NCBI GenBank assembly: GCA_020054675.1
Contig: JAIHAL010000002.1
Coordinates: 206,042 to 270,041 of the forward strand
Length of the DNA: 64,000 nucleotides
DNA from: Oscillospiraceae bacterium
GTDB lineage: Bacteria; Bacillota; Clostridia; Oscillospirales; Ruminococcaceae
Direction of reading: 5' to 3'
Shown here piece by piece: positions 8,305 through 17,247 of this stretch (position 1 is the first letter of the stretch; every line of letters starts with the position of its first letter). The notes beneath the pieces are model-generated. The model ran no database searches. It saw only the letters and a program-made list of their open reading frames with translations, and had not been told where the DNA came from. The position numbers were made by a program, and so were the translations under genes.

Positions 8305-9030
8305 TTGTTTATACAGGCAGATACACATACGCATACAATTGCATCAACACACGCATATTCCACGGTTATGGAGATGATAAGCGGAGCGGCAAAAGCAGGG
8401 CTTAAAGGCCTTGCTATAACCGACCACGCGACGGCGATGCCGGATTCTCCGCATATATGGCATTTTCATAACATAAAAAGGTGCGTGCCTAAAAAATACG
8501 ACGGAGTTGAAGTTGTTTGCGGCGTGGAAGCAAATATTATGGACTACGAAGGCAATTTGGATTTTCCGGAAAAAGAATTGAAGCCTCTTGACTGGGTTGT
8601 GGCATCAATGCATATGGACCTTATAAAGCCTTCAACGGTTGAAAACATTACAAATTCTTATTTAAAGCTTTGTGAAAATCCTTATGTTGACGTGATAGGG
8701 CATTGCGCTTCACCAAACTTTATGTTTGACTATGAAAAGGTATTAAAGGCCTTTAAGGAATATGAAAAGCTTGTTGAGATAAATGAAAACTCAATTTTCC
8801 ATAAAAAGAAATTTAGGGAAAATTATGTTGAAATAATAAAAATATGCAAAAAATATGAAATTCCGGTTATAGTTAATTCGGATGCACATATTTGTGTCCA
8901 TGTAGGACAAGTCGGCGAAAGCATAAAATTGCTTGAAGAGCTGAATTTTCCTGAAAAACTTGTAATAAATACCGATTGGGAAAAGGTTAAGGAATTTATT
9001 GTAAAAAAGAGAGGAAATATTTTTGAATAA
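8305..9030 (+). CDS. PHP-domain phosphatase/hydrolase (YcdX-like)
   Basis: A 241-residue PHP (polymerase and histidinol phosphatase) protein. Metal-ligand motifs are visible: DTHTHT near the start, ITDHAT, ASMHMD, IGHCASP and SDAHICVHVG. This layout matches the YcdX group of stand-alone trinuclear-metal phosphatases; the substrate cannot be deduced. The TTG at 8305 is preferred because TTGGAG lies 8 nt upstream; the upstream in-frame GTG at 8296 overlaps that site. It starts 15 nt after hprK and is probably cotranscribed. Confidence 0.82.
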   Translation: MFIQADTHTHTIASTHAYSTVMEMISGAAKAGLKGLAITDHATAMPDSPHIWHFHNIKRCVPKKYDGVEVVCGVEANIMDYEGNLDFPEKELKPLDWVVASMHMDLIKPSTVENITNSYLKLCENPYVDVIGHCASPNFMFDYEKVLKAFKEYEKLVEINENSIFHKKKFRENYVEIIKICKKYEIPVIVNSDAHICVHVGQVGESIKLLEELNFPEKLVINTDWEKVKEFIVKKRGNIFE

Positions 9031-9092
9031 AAATCCTTTGATGGCATAAAAATATACCGTATGGGTGCAAATAAACCTCAAAGGAGGATAAA

Positions 9093-10010
9093 ATGGCGGA
9101 TATATCTGGCCTCTTAAAAAAGGCAGAGGAATTTAGCTGCAAGGTTTGCGAAAACGAAAGCCTTGATAAACATACAAGCTTTAAGGTTGGAGGAAAATGC
9201 AAGGCTTTTATAGATATTAATGACGCAAAAAGCTGCAGGGAACTTGTTTTGTATTGCAAAGAAAACAATATTGATTTTATTGTTATGGGTAAGGGCTCCA
9301 ATTTAATTGTTGACGACAGGGGATATAACGGAGCAGTCCTTCATTTTGGAAGCGATTATTCCGGTATTGAGCTTTTGGAAAACGATACTGTTTTTTGCAA
9401 ATCCGGCACATCCCTTTCGGCGCTGTGCCTTTTTGCGCTTGAAAATTCGCTTTCGGGACTTGAATTTGCATGGGGAATTCCCGGTTCTGTGGGCGGAGCG
9501 GTTTACATGAATGCCGGAGCTTACGGCGGAGAAATTTCCGATGTAATTATTTCGGCGGAGTATATTGATTTAAACGGGGAAATCCATGCCATTGTCAAAG
9601 AGGATATGGATTTTTCTTATAGACATAGCTGCTTTTCGGGAGGGAAAGGCATAATTTTGGGTGCATCATTTAAACTGCAAAAGGGCAAAAAGGAAGAAAT
9701 CCGCGCAAAAATGGATGAGCTTATGCAGAGAAGAAGGGATAAGCAGCCTCTTGAATATCCAAGCGCAGGCAGTACATTCAAGCGCCCGAACGGGAGCTAT
9801 GCTTCGCTTTTGATTGAGCAGTGCGGCCTTAAAGGGCTTTCGGTCGGCGGAGCAAAGGTTTCGGAAAAGCACAGTGGATTTGTGATAAATACAGGAAACG
9901 CAAGTTTTAATGATATTATGGAACTGATTGAAAAGGTAAGGAAAATAGTAAAGGAAAAAACCGGCTATGAACTTGAATGCGAGCCGGAGATAATAAGGTA
10001 TAGGGATTAA
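9093..10010 (+). CDS. murB: UDP-N-acetylenolpyruvoylglucosamine reductase
   Basis: A 305-residue FAD enzyme of peptidoglycan precursor synthesis (reduces UDP-GlcNAc-enolpyruvate to UDP-MurNAc). FAD-binding features include MGKGSNLIV, GIPGSVGGAVYMNAGAYGGE and the C-terminal AGSTFKRP loop, which marks the type II MurB found in Gram-positives. AAAGGAGG precedes the ATG. The 62-nt leader can form a hairpin (TCCTTTGA 9034-9041 with TCAAAGGA 9078-9085) partly covering the ribosome site. murB next to rapZ and whiA is a common Firmicute order. Confidence 0.95.
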   Translation: MADISGLLKKAEEFSCKVCENESLDKHTSFKVGGKCKAFIDINDAKSCRELVLYCKENNIDFIVMGKGSNLIVDDRGYNGAVLHFGSDYSGIELLENDTVFCKSGTSLSALCLFALENSLSGLEFAWGIPGSVGGAVYMNAGAYGGEISDVIISAEYIDLNGEIHAIVKEDMDFSYRHSCFSGGKGIILGASFKLQKGKKEEIRAKMDELMQRRRDKQPLEYPSAGSTFKRPNGSYASLLIEQCGLKGLSVGGAKVSEKHSGFVINTGNASFNDIMELIEKVRKIVKEKTGYELECEPEIIRYRD

Positions 10011-10034
10011 AAGACTTGATGGGGGACGGATTTT

Positions 10035-10895
10035 ATGCAGTTTGTTATAGTTACGGGGCTTTCCGGTTCTGGAAAGTCCGGGGCGGTGAATGTTCTTGAA
10101 GATATAGGCTTTTATTGCATAGACAATATGCCGCCCCAGCTTATTTCAAAATTTGCCGAAATAAGCGCGCAGTCAAACGGAAAAATCGACCGCGTGGCAA
10201 TTGTTACCGATATAAGGGGCGGGGAGCTTTTTTTCAAGCTGTCGGAGAGCCTGAATGCGCTTAAAGAGCAGGGCCTTTCTGTAAAAATACTTTTTCTTGA
10301 CGCAAGCGATGAAGTGATAATGAAAAGGTATAAGGAAACAAGGAGGAAGCATCCGCTTGATGAAAAATACCATGGCAACCTGCAAAAGGCAATTTCGGCC
10401 GAAAGGGAAATGCTGCGTTCCGTAAGGGAGGCTGCGGATTATTACATAGATACTTCGTATTTGTCAACATCCCAGTTTAAGGAACAGATTAACAGCATTT
10501 TCCTTGAAGACATAAATGATTTTATGATAGTAAAGGTAATGTCGTTTGGGTTTAAATACGGTTCCCCAAACGAGGCCGATTTGGTTTTTGACGTAAGATG
10601 CCTTCCTAACCCGTTTTATGTGCCGGAGTTAAAGCAGTTTACGGGCAAGGATTCATGCGTCAGCGAATATGTTTTAAAATTTGAGCAATCCAAAATTCTT
10701 TTGGATAAACTTAAGGATTTGATAGATTTTTTAATACCCCTTTATGTGCATGAGGGCAAGAGCCAGCTTGTAATTGCCTTTGGATGCACGGGCGGGAAAC
10801 ACCGTTCAATTACTTTTGCCGAGGAAATTTACAAACATCTTTCGGAAAAAGGTATAAGGACAAGGATTTCCCATAGGGACATCCATAAAGAATAA
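10035..10895 (+). CDS. rapZ: RNase adapter RapZ / YvcJ-type nucleotide-binding protein
   Basis: A 286-residue P-loop protein with GLSGSGKSG at the N-terminus, a DIRGGELF motif and the C-terminal GCTGGKHRSITFAEEI signature of the RapZ/YvcJ family. In Gram-negatives RapZ binds GlcNAc6P-regulating sRNA; in Bacillus YvcJ hydrolyses nucleotides and affects competence, so the exact role here is open. It ends 11 nt before whiA. The gluconeogenesis factor yvcK, usually found between rapZ and whiA, is absent. Confidence 0.93.
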   Translation: MQFVIVTGLSGSGKSGAVNVLEDIGFYCIDNMPPQLISKFAEISAQSNGKIDRVAIVTDIRGGELFFKLSESLNALKEQGLSVKILFLDASDEVIMKRYKETRRKHPLDEKYHGNLQKAISAEREMLRSVREAADYYIDTSYLSTSQFKEQINSIFLEDINDFMIVKVMSFGFKYGSPNEADLVFDVRCLPNPFYVPELKQFTGKDSCVSEYVLKFEQSKILLDKLKDLIDFLIPLYVHEGKSQLVIAFGCTGGKHRSITFAEEIYKHLSEKGIRTRISHRDIHKE

Positions 10896-10906
10896 GAGGG
10901 TTTTGA

Positions 10907-11824
10907 ATGTCTTTTTCATATAAAGTTAAAGAGGAGCTTTGCGGCTGCATTTTGGGCAAGGAAAAGGAGCATGCCTGCCTTTACGGGATGTTGCTTTTTT
11001 GCAGACAGTTTGATTTTGGTGAGATAACATTTCAGACCGAATGCGAGGCGGCGGCAGAGCTTTTTTGTGTTTTGGCGGATAAAGTGTCCGGAAAAGAGGG
11101 AATTGCTTCAGCGGTTAAGCTTGAAAGAAAAAATTCACCGGTATTTGTTTTGAGCATTGAAAATAAACATAATCGGATTTTCTTTGCATCCATGTATAAA
11201 ATAAAAGATGAAGGCATAGAGCATAGGTTTTCAAGCGGGAATATCCATCATTCCGCTATGGGGGCATTTTTGGCCGGAGCATTTATAGCAAGCGGGAGCA
11301 TCATAGACCCGAATAAGGAATATCATCTTGAATTTGTCACGCCGCATAAGGATTTGGCGGAGGATATTCAAAATATTATCGTAGGGATAGGCATAAATGC
11401 AAAGACAACCGAAAGAAAAAATGCTTATGTGGTTTACATAAAGGACAGCGAGGGAATAGAGGATTTGCTTACTTTTATGGGAGCAACCCAAAGCGCACTT
11501 GAAATAATGAATATAAAAATCCTTAAGGATGTAAGGAATAAAGCAAACAGAATGGCAAACTGCGATTCGGCGAATATAGAAAAGACTGTAAAAGCATCCG
11601 TAAAGCAGATTGAGGATATAGAGCTTATTTCAAAACGCATGGGGCTTGATTCCCTGCCGGAGGAATTGAAAGAAATCGCAAAAATAAGGCTTGAATACCC
11701 TGAACTTTCTTTAAGGGAAATGGGGCAAATGCTTTCAAAACCCATAGGGCGTTCGGGGGTAAACCATAGGATGAAAAGGCTTTCGGCAATAGCAGAAAGC
11801 CTTCGCGGCAAAGAGGCTGATTAA
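10907..11824 (+). CDS. whiA: Sporulation/cell-division regulator WhiA
   Basis: A 305-residue protein of the WhiA/DUF199 family: an N-terminal LAGLIDADG-like region (GAFLAGAFIASGSI, then HLEFVTPHKDLAEDI) and a C-terminal helix-turn-helix with SLREMGQMLSKPIGRSGVNH. WhiA is a DNA-binding protein influencing division and chromosome segregation in Bacillus and sporulation in Streptomyces. It is 11 nt downstream of rapZ and 11 nt upstream of dnaE. Confidence 0.95.
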   Translation: MSFSYKVKEELCGCILGKEKEHACLYGMLLFCRQFDFGEITFQTECEAAAELFCVLADKVSGKEGIASAVKLERKNSPVFVLSIENKHNRIFFASMYKIKDEGIEHRFSSGNIHHSAMGAFLAGAFIASGSIIDPNKEYHLEFVTPHKDLAEDIQNIIVGIGINAKTTERKNAYVVYIKDSEGIEDLLTFMGATQSALEIMNIKILKDVRNKANRMANCDSANIEKTVKASVKQIEDIELISKRMGLDSLPEELKEIAKIRLEYPELSLREMGQMLSKPIGRSGVNHRMKRLSAIAESLRGKEAD

Positions 11825-11835
11825 AGGAGTTGTTT

Positions 11836-14800
11836 ATGGGGGGCTTTGTTCATCTTCATGTCCATAGTGAATACAGCCTGCTTGACGGGGCGTGCAGAAT
11901 AAAGCGCCTTGTAGGCAAGGTTAAGGAGCTTGGCCAGACGGCGGCAGCAATTACAGACCATGGCAGCATGTACGGGGTTATTGATTTTTATAATGAGGCT
12001 TTAAAACAGAAGATAAAGCCCATTATAGGCTGCGAGGTTTATGTTGCGCCGCGTTCAAGGTTTGACAAGGAGCATAAAGCTGACGGGAATCCCTATCATT
12101 TGGTGCTTTTATGCAAGGATAATGAAGGTTACCAAAACCTTATAAAGCTTGTTTCAATAGGGCATATAGAGGGCTTTTATGGCAAACCGAGGGTTGATGT
12201 CGAGGTTTTGAAAAAGTACAGCAAAGGGCTTATTGCGCTTTCGGCATGCCTTGCCGGGGAAATCCCCAAAAAGCTTTCGGATGGGGATTATGAGGGGGCA
12301 AAGCAAGCAGCTTTGCTTTACAATGAAATATTCGGTGATGGGAATTACTATATTGAGGTTCAAAACCATGGCATGGATGAGCAAATAAGGATATTGCCTT
12401 ATTTGTATAGGCTTTCAAGGGAAACCGGAATACCGCTGGCCGCTACAAACGATGCCCATTATATAGACCGCGAGGATGCCAAAATGCAAAGCGTCCTGCT
12501 TGCCATAGGTACAAACACAACGCTTGACGACCCGGATAGAATGAGCTTTTCGACGGATGAATTTTATATAAAAAGCTCTGAGGAAATGGCGGAGCTTTTT
12601 AAGGCTGTTCCTGAAGCGGTTGAAAATACCGTAAAGATAGCTGAAAAATGCAATGTAAGCTTTGAATTTGGAGTAATAAAACTTCCTAAATTTGAAATTA
12701 AGGGAACTTCTGATAATATTTCATTTTTTAAAAGCCTGTGTTTTGAGGGCATGAAAAAGCGTTATGGGGAAAATCCGCCGCAAAATGTGATTGACAGGCT
12801 TGATTATGAGCTTGGAATCATAATAAAAATGGGCTATGTGGATTATTTTCTCATTGTTTGGGATTTTATAAGATACGCAAGGGAGAATAATATTCCCGTA
12901 GGCCCCGGCAGAGGTTCGGGAGCCGGCAGTATAGCGGCATACTGCATAGGCATTACTGGAATAGACCCGATGAAATACAATCTCCTTTTTGAAAGGTTTT
13001 TAAATCCTGAGAGGATAACCATGCCGGACTTTGACATAGACTTTTGCTATGAGGGAAGACAAAGGGTAATTGATTATGTGGTGCAAAAATACGGGAGCGA
13101 TAGAGTCGCCCAAATCATAACATTTGGTACAATGGCGGCAAGGGGTTCCATAAGGGATGTCGGCAGGGCGATGGGAGTGCCTTACCAAACTGTTGACGCA
13201 GTTGCGAAATGCGTGCCGTTTGAGCTTAATATGACCATTGATAGGGCGCTTGAAATAAGCAGCGAACTTAAAGAGATGTACAATACGGACATAAAGATAA
13301 GGGAACTTATCGATATGGCAAAAAAAGTGGAGGGAATGCCGCGCCATGCATCCACCCATGCCGCGGGAGTTGTTATTGCAAGCGCTCCGGTAAGCGAATT
13401 TGTGCCTTTGCAAAAGAATGAAGGTTCAATAGTCACCCAGTATCCTATGACAGTACTTGAAAGCCTTGGACTATTAAAGATGGATTTTTTGGGGCTTAGG
13501 AACCTTACCGTGATAAGGGATTGTGTTGCATCTGTGCGCAAGCGTGAGCCGGATTTTGATATAGAAAAAATACCTTTGGATGACAAGGAAGTATATAAAA
13601 TGCTTTCGGCTGGGGATTCCGATGGCGTGTTCCAGTTTGAAAGCGCAGGGATGCGGCAGGTTTTGTCAAGACTCATGCCGGAAACGATTGAGGATTTGAT
13701 AGCGGTAATATCCCTTTACCGCCCCGGGCCTATGGAAAGCATCCCAAAATATATATCAAACAGGCATAATCCGTCAAAAATAACATATAAAACTCCGCTT
13801 TTAAAGCCGATTCTTGATGTGACTTACGGCTGTATTGTCTATCAAGAGCAGGTAATGCAGATTTTCAGGGACCTTGCAGGATACTCTTACGGCAGGGCGG
13901 ATTTGGTTCGCAGGGCAATGGCAAAGAAAAAAGCCGATGTCATGGAAAGGGAGCGCAGCAGCTTTATTTACGGCGATAAAAATTCCGATGGAACGGTAAA
14001 TTGTGCCGGAGCGGTTGCAAACGGAGTTCCGGCTGAAATTGCAAATGAAATTTTTGATGAAATGTCAAGCTTTGCATCGTATGCGTTTAATAAGTCGCAT
14101 GCCGCCGCATATGCTTATCTTGCTTATCAGACAGCGTATCTTAAATGCCATTATTACAGCGAATATATGGCGGCGCTGATGACTTCAATGCTTGATAATA
14201 CTTCAAAGATAATAGAATATATTTCTTCATGCGAGCAAAACGGAGTAAAAATTTTAAATCCGGATATAAATGAAAGCTTTGAAGGATTTACTTCCACGCC
14301 AAAAGGCATACGCTTCGGGTTGCTTGCAATTAAAAATCTTGGCAGGGGAGTTATTGCGGATATACTTAAAGAAAGGGAAACAGGCGGACCTTTTCTTTCA
14401 CTGCAAGATTTTTGTTCAAGGATGTACGGGAGCGACATAAATAAAAGGGCAATGGAAAGCCTTATAAAATGCGGGGCATTTGATGGATTTAAGCTTAACA
14501 GAAGGCAAATGCTGCAAAGCTTTGAGAGCATTTTTGAAGCTCTTGATGTTTCTTCAAAGAGCAATATTGACGGCCAGATTGATTTTTTTGGCGGAGATAA
14601 GAATAATAATGCTTCGAGCATCAATATACCTTATGCCGAGGAATATCCATTTTCTGAGCTTTTAAAAATGGAAAAGGAAACGATAGGGATTTACGTTTCG
14701 GGGCATCCGCTTTCGCAGTATCTGGCATTTGCAAAGGCAAAGAAATTAAATAATGTTATGGAAATCCTTGAAAAATCGAAAGATGGAATCAAGGGTTTTG

Positions 14801-15303
14801 GCGAGGGTGATAATGTCTGCCTTATTGGCATGCTCCAAGGCAAAAAGCTTTTTACCACGCGTTCCGGTGGACAGATGTGCTTTATTCAGATTGAAGATAT
14901 GACCGGCTCGATGGAGGGGATTGTTTTCCCAAAAGTTTTTGAGGAATGCAGGAGCCTTTTAAAGGATGATGCGGTGCTTGAATTTTTCGGGCATATTTCT
15001 TTTAAAGATGAAGAGGACGCAAAACTCATTGTGGATAAGGTTTCTTTGGCCGATGACTTTGTTGAAAGCTGCAAGCGGATGAATTTATGCATAAGGCTTT
15101 CAAGCAAAAATGAAACGCTTTTGCAAAAGACGCTTGAAATAATTAAATCCGACGGAGGAAAGGGCACCTCAAAGGTTTGCTTTTACTTTGAGGACATAAA
15201 AAAACTTGCCTCGCATAAAAGCTGCCCCGAAATTTTAATAAGCGCTGCCCTTTTGGATAAACTTTTTAAGGCAATCGGCGAAGATAATATAGCTTTTATG
15301 TAA
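11836..15303 (+). CDS. dnaE: DNA polymerase III subunit alpha (DnaE type)
   Basis: A replicative C-family polymerase of 1155 residues. In order: PHP domain (HLHVHSEYSLLDGAC at the start), palm with PDFDIDF catalytic aspartates, fingers, tandem HhH, and an OB fold near the C-terminus. The lack of an inserted exonuclease domain distinguishes it from PolC. The ATG at 11836 has AAAGGAG 6 nt upstream. Having dnaE directly after whiA and before pfkA is a known Firmicute arrangement (dnaE-pfkA). Confidence 0.97.
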   Translation: MGGFVHLHVHSEYSLLDGACRIKRLVGKVKELGQTAAAITDHGSMYGVIDFYNEALKQKIKPIIGCEVYVAPRSRFDKEHKADGNPYHLVLLCKDNEGYQNLIKLVSIGHIEGFYGKPRVDVEVLKKYSKGLIALSACLAGEIPKKLSDGDYEGAKQAALLYNEIFGDGNYYIEVQNHGMDEQIRILPYLYRLSRETGIPLAATNDAHYIDREDAKMQSVLLAIGTNTTLDDPDRMSFSTDEFYIKSSEEMAELFKAVPEAVENTVKIAEKCNVSFEFGVIKLPKFEIKGTSDNISFFKSLCFEGMKKRYGENPPQNVIDRLDYELGIIIKMGYVDYFLIVWDFIRYARENNIPVGPGRGSGAGSIAAYCIGITGIDPMKYNLLFERFLNPERITMPDFDIDFCYEGRQRVIDYVVQKYGSDRVAQIITFGTMAARGSIRDVGRAMGVPYQTVDAVAKCVPFELNMTIDRALEISSELKEMYNTDIKIRELIDMAKKVEGMPRHASTHAAGVVIASAPVSEFVPLQKNEGSIVTQYPMTVLESLGLLKMDFLGLRNLTVIRDCVASVRKREPDFDIEKIPLDDKEVYKMLSAGDSDGVFQFESAGMRQVLSRLMPETIEDLIAVISLYRPGPMESIPKYISNRHNPSKITYKTPLLKPILDVTYGCIVYQEQVMQIFRDLAGYSYGRADLVRRAMAKKKADVMERERSSFIYGDKNSDGTVNCAGAVANGVPAEIANEIFDEMSSFASYAFNKSHAAAYAYLAYQTAYLKCHYYSEYMAALMTSMLDNTSKIIEYISSCEQNGVKILNPDINESFEGFTSTPKGIRFGLLAIKNLGRGVIADILKERETGGPFLSLQDFCSRMYGSDINKRAMESLIKCGAFDGFKLNRRQMLQSFESIFEALDVSSKSNIDGQIDFFGGDKNNNASSINIPYAEEYPFSELLKMEKETIGIYVSGHPLSQYLAFAKAKKLNNVMEILEKSKDGIKGFGEGDNVCLIGMLQGKKLFTTRSGGQMCFIQIEDMTGSMEGIVFPKVFEECRSLLKDDAVLEFFGHISFKDEEDAKLIVDKVSLADDFVESCKRMNLCIRLSSKNETLLQKTLEIIKSDGGKGTSKVCFYFEDIKKLASHKSCPEILISAALLDKLFKAIGEDNIAFM

Positions 15304-15359
15304 TTTATTGAATTTAAAAATATTATGCTTGAAAATGTGGAATTTTAGTTGTTAAGCGC

Positions 15360-15387
15360 TTGACAAATCATATAAATAGTGTAAAAT
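15360..15387 (+). promoter_or_regulatory. Promoter for pfkA
   Basis: TTGACA (15360-15365), a 16-nt spacer and TAAAAT (15382-15387). The leader between it and pfkA carries a short hairpin with GGATGCC pairing to GGCAT near 15410-15432. Confidence 0.75.
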
Positions 15388-15465
15388 AAAAATAGTGTTT
15401 GATTAAATACGGATGCCGTTTTTGGGGCATTGTATTCGTTATCGTATAAAATGGAGGAATAGACA

Positions 15466-16428
15466 ATGAGCAAAACAATAGGAGTTCTCACAAGCGGAGG
15501 AGACGCTCCCGGCATGAACGCTGCCGTAAGGGCGGTTGCAAGGGCGGCAATAAGGAAAGGCTTTAAGGTGCTTGGAATCCGCAGAGGCTACAACGGACTT
15601 ATTAACGGCGATATGATAGAGCTTACCGAGAGAAGCGTTTCAGATATAATACAGCGCGGCGGAACAATTTTGTACACTGCAAGATGCCCGGAATTCAGAT
15701 ATGAAGAGGGCTTGCAGAAGGCTAAAAAGCAGTGCATTGAAGCGGGCCTCAACGGCATTGTGGTAATTGGCGGGGACGGCTCTTTCAGAGGCGCGGCTGA
15801 CCTTTCCGCAAGGGGAATTCCTTGCGTTGGGCTTCCCGGAACTATTGACAATGACATTGCCTGCACGGAATATACAATTGGTTATGATACGGCAATGAAT
15901 ACCGCTATGGAAATGGTTGATAAGCTTCGCGATACCGCACAATCGCACGACAGATGCAGCGTGGTTGAGGTTATGGGAAGAAATGCCGGATATATTGCCG
16001 TAAATACCGGAGTTGCAGTAGGCGCGACATATATAATCACTAAGGAAGTTCCTTACAGCATAGATGAGGTTTGCAATAAGATGCTTCAAACAAGGAAGAC
16101 CGGCAAACAGCATTTTATAATTGTAGTTGCCGAGGGAATCGGAAATTCCGTTGAAATAGCAAAGCAAATCGAGGAAAAGACAGGAATAGAATCAAGGGCG
16201 ACAATTCTTGGCCACGTTCAGCGCGGAGGTTCTCCGACTGTTCGCGACAGAGTGGTTGCAAGCCAGATGGGCTATTATGCCGTTGAGCTTCTTGAAAAGG
16301 GAATAGGCAACCGCGTTGTCGGAATGAAGGATAATAAGATTGTTGATTTTGACATCCAAGAGGCTCTTAAAATGAAAAAGCCTTTTGAAATCGACCTTTA
16401 CAACATAGCTCAGGAGATTTCATTCTAA
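15466..16428 (+). CDS. pfkA: ATP-dependent 6-phosphofructokinase
   Basis: A 320-residue glycolytic kinase converting fructose 6-phosphate to fructose 1,6-bisphosphate. Visible motifs: GGDAPGMNAAVRA at the N-terminus, GGDGSFRGA (ATP site) and PGTIDNDI with the catalytic Asp. The Gly in GGDGS indicates the ATP-type rather than pyrophosphate-type enzyme. Length fits the bacterial PfkA family. AATGGAGGAA precedes the ATG. Confidence 0.97.
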   Translation: MSKTIGVLTSGGDAPGMNAAVRAVARAAIRKGFKVLGIRRGYNGLINGDMIELTERSVSDIIQRGGTILYTARCPEFRYEEGLQKAKKQCIEAGLNGIVVIGGDGSFRGAADLSARGIPCVGLPGTIDNDIACTEYTIGYDTAMNTAMEMVDKLRDTAQSHDRCSVVEVMGRNAGYIAVNTGVAVGATYIITKEVPYSIDEVCNKMLQTRKTGKQHFIIVVAEGIGNSVEIAKQIEEKTGIESRATILGHVQRGGSPTVRDRVVASQMGYYAVELLEKGIGNRVVGMKDNKIVDFDIQEALKMKKPFEIDLYNIAQEISF

Positions 16429-16470
16429 TTTCAGTTCAGGGCTATTATTTATTCCAATAGAATAAATTTA

Positions 16471-16591
16471 GCATACAGAGTAGGAAATTGCGCGTTATAG
16501 TGTCGGACAGACGGGGAGTTGCTGTCCGAACGAAACAGCAGGGGAACAAGACTCTTGCTTGCGGTGCAGTTTCCGCATCCCGCTGGTATGC
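16471..16591 (+). ncRNA. THF (tetrahydrofolate) riboswitch
   Basis: The leader matches the THF riboswitch class: GAGTAGG followed by GCGCGTTATAGTG, a GGACAG...CTGTCC stem, ACGAA, and the closing GCGGTGCAGTTTCCGCATCC segment. P1 is closed by GCATAC (16471-16476) and GTATGC (16586-16591). The downstream gene is a FolT-like folate ECF component, the usual THF riboswitch target. The sequence downstream can form two mutually exclusive hairpins (see 16590-16641). Confidence 0.9.
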
Positions 16592-16641
16592 ATAATAGTG
16601 GCTTTTCTTTATAATTACTCTATTATGCAAAACAGCATAAT
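16590..16641 (+). promoter_or_regulatory. Expression platform of the THF riboswitch
   Basis: GCATAATAG (16590-16598) can pair with CTATTATGC (16620-16628). Alternatively ATTATGC (16622-16628) pairs with GCATAAT (16635-16641), followed by TTTAAAAGGAGG. The two stems share 16622-16628 and the first overlaps the P1 3' strand, so ligand binding could shift the balance. The short AU hairpin before a T run may act as a weak terminator. Confidence 0.5.
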
Positions 16642-16660
16642 TTTAAAAGGAGGAATTATA

Positions 16661-17233
16661 TTGAAAAGCTTTTTAGCAACATTTGAACAATCGGCAAAAG
16701 AATTCACAAAAGTAAGGACACTTGCGGTTACGGGAATATTTATTGCGCTTAACATAGTTTTGGGGTTTTTCTCGATAAGCGTAACATCTTATTTGAAAAT
16801 AGGCTTTTCTTTTCTTGCCCTTGCGGCAATAGGAATGCTTTATGGTCCCGTTGTAGGCTTGGCGGCAGGTGCGCTTTGCGATATTATCGGCTTTATAGTA
16901 AAGCCATCAGGGCCTTTTTTGATAATATTTACCTTGATTGCGATGCTTTCGGGATTTATTTACGGCCTTTTTCTTTATAAAAAGGAAGGCAGAAAGCTTA
17001 CTATATTTGCGATTATTTCCAAAGCCACTGTGACTCTGGTCTGCAATATATTTTTAAATACGCTGGCTCTTGTGCACTATGGATTTATTCCGCCGGATAT
17101 TACTTCAAAGGCTATACTTACGAGGGTTATAAAAAATCTTGTTGAATTGCCGGTTGGCTGCGCAATGCTTATAGCAGTACTGATGTTTGTAAATCAGGCA
17201 TATAAAAGAGTATTTAATAAAAGTACAATTTAA
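16661..17233 (+). CDS. folT: Folate ECF transporter S component (FolT-like)
   Basis: A 190-residue integral membrane protein with about six hydrophobic segments. Features of vitamin ECF S components are visible: an N-terminal short helix, then TGIFIALNIVLGFFSI, LGFSFL-like folding segment and a GPVVGLAAGALCDIIGFIV loop typical of folate/vitamin S units. A TTG start at 16661 has AAAAGGAGG upstream; no earlier start fits the riboswitch layout. The THF riboswitch directly upstream strongly supports folate as substrate. The shared ECF energising module is not in this window. Confidence 0.85.
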   Translation: MKSFLATFEQSAKEFTKVRTLAVTGIFIALNIVLGFFSISVTSYLKIGFSFLALAAIGMLYGPVVGLAAGALCDIIGFIVKPSGPFLIIFTLIAMLSGFIYGLFLYKKEGRKLTIFAIISKATVTLVCNIFLNTLALVHYGFIPPDITSKAILTRVIKNLVELPVGCAMLIAVLMFVNQAYKRVFNKSTI

Positions 17234-17247
17234 TTGGGGTGTTTTAA

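Noticed and set aside
16559-16660. Upstream extension of the folT-like ORF to 16559
   Set aside because: This part lies in the THF riboswitch; the ribosome site AAAAGGAGG and the TTG at 16661 mark the true start.
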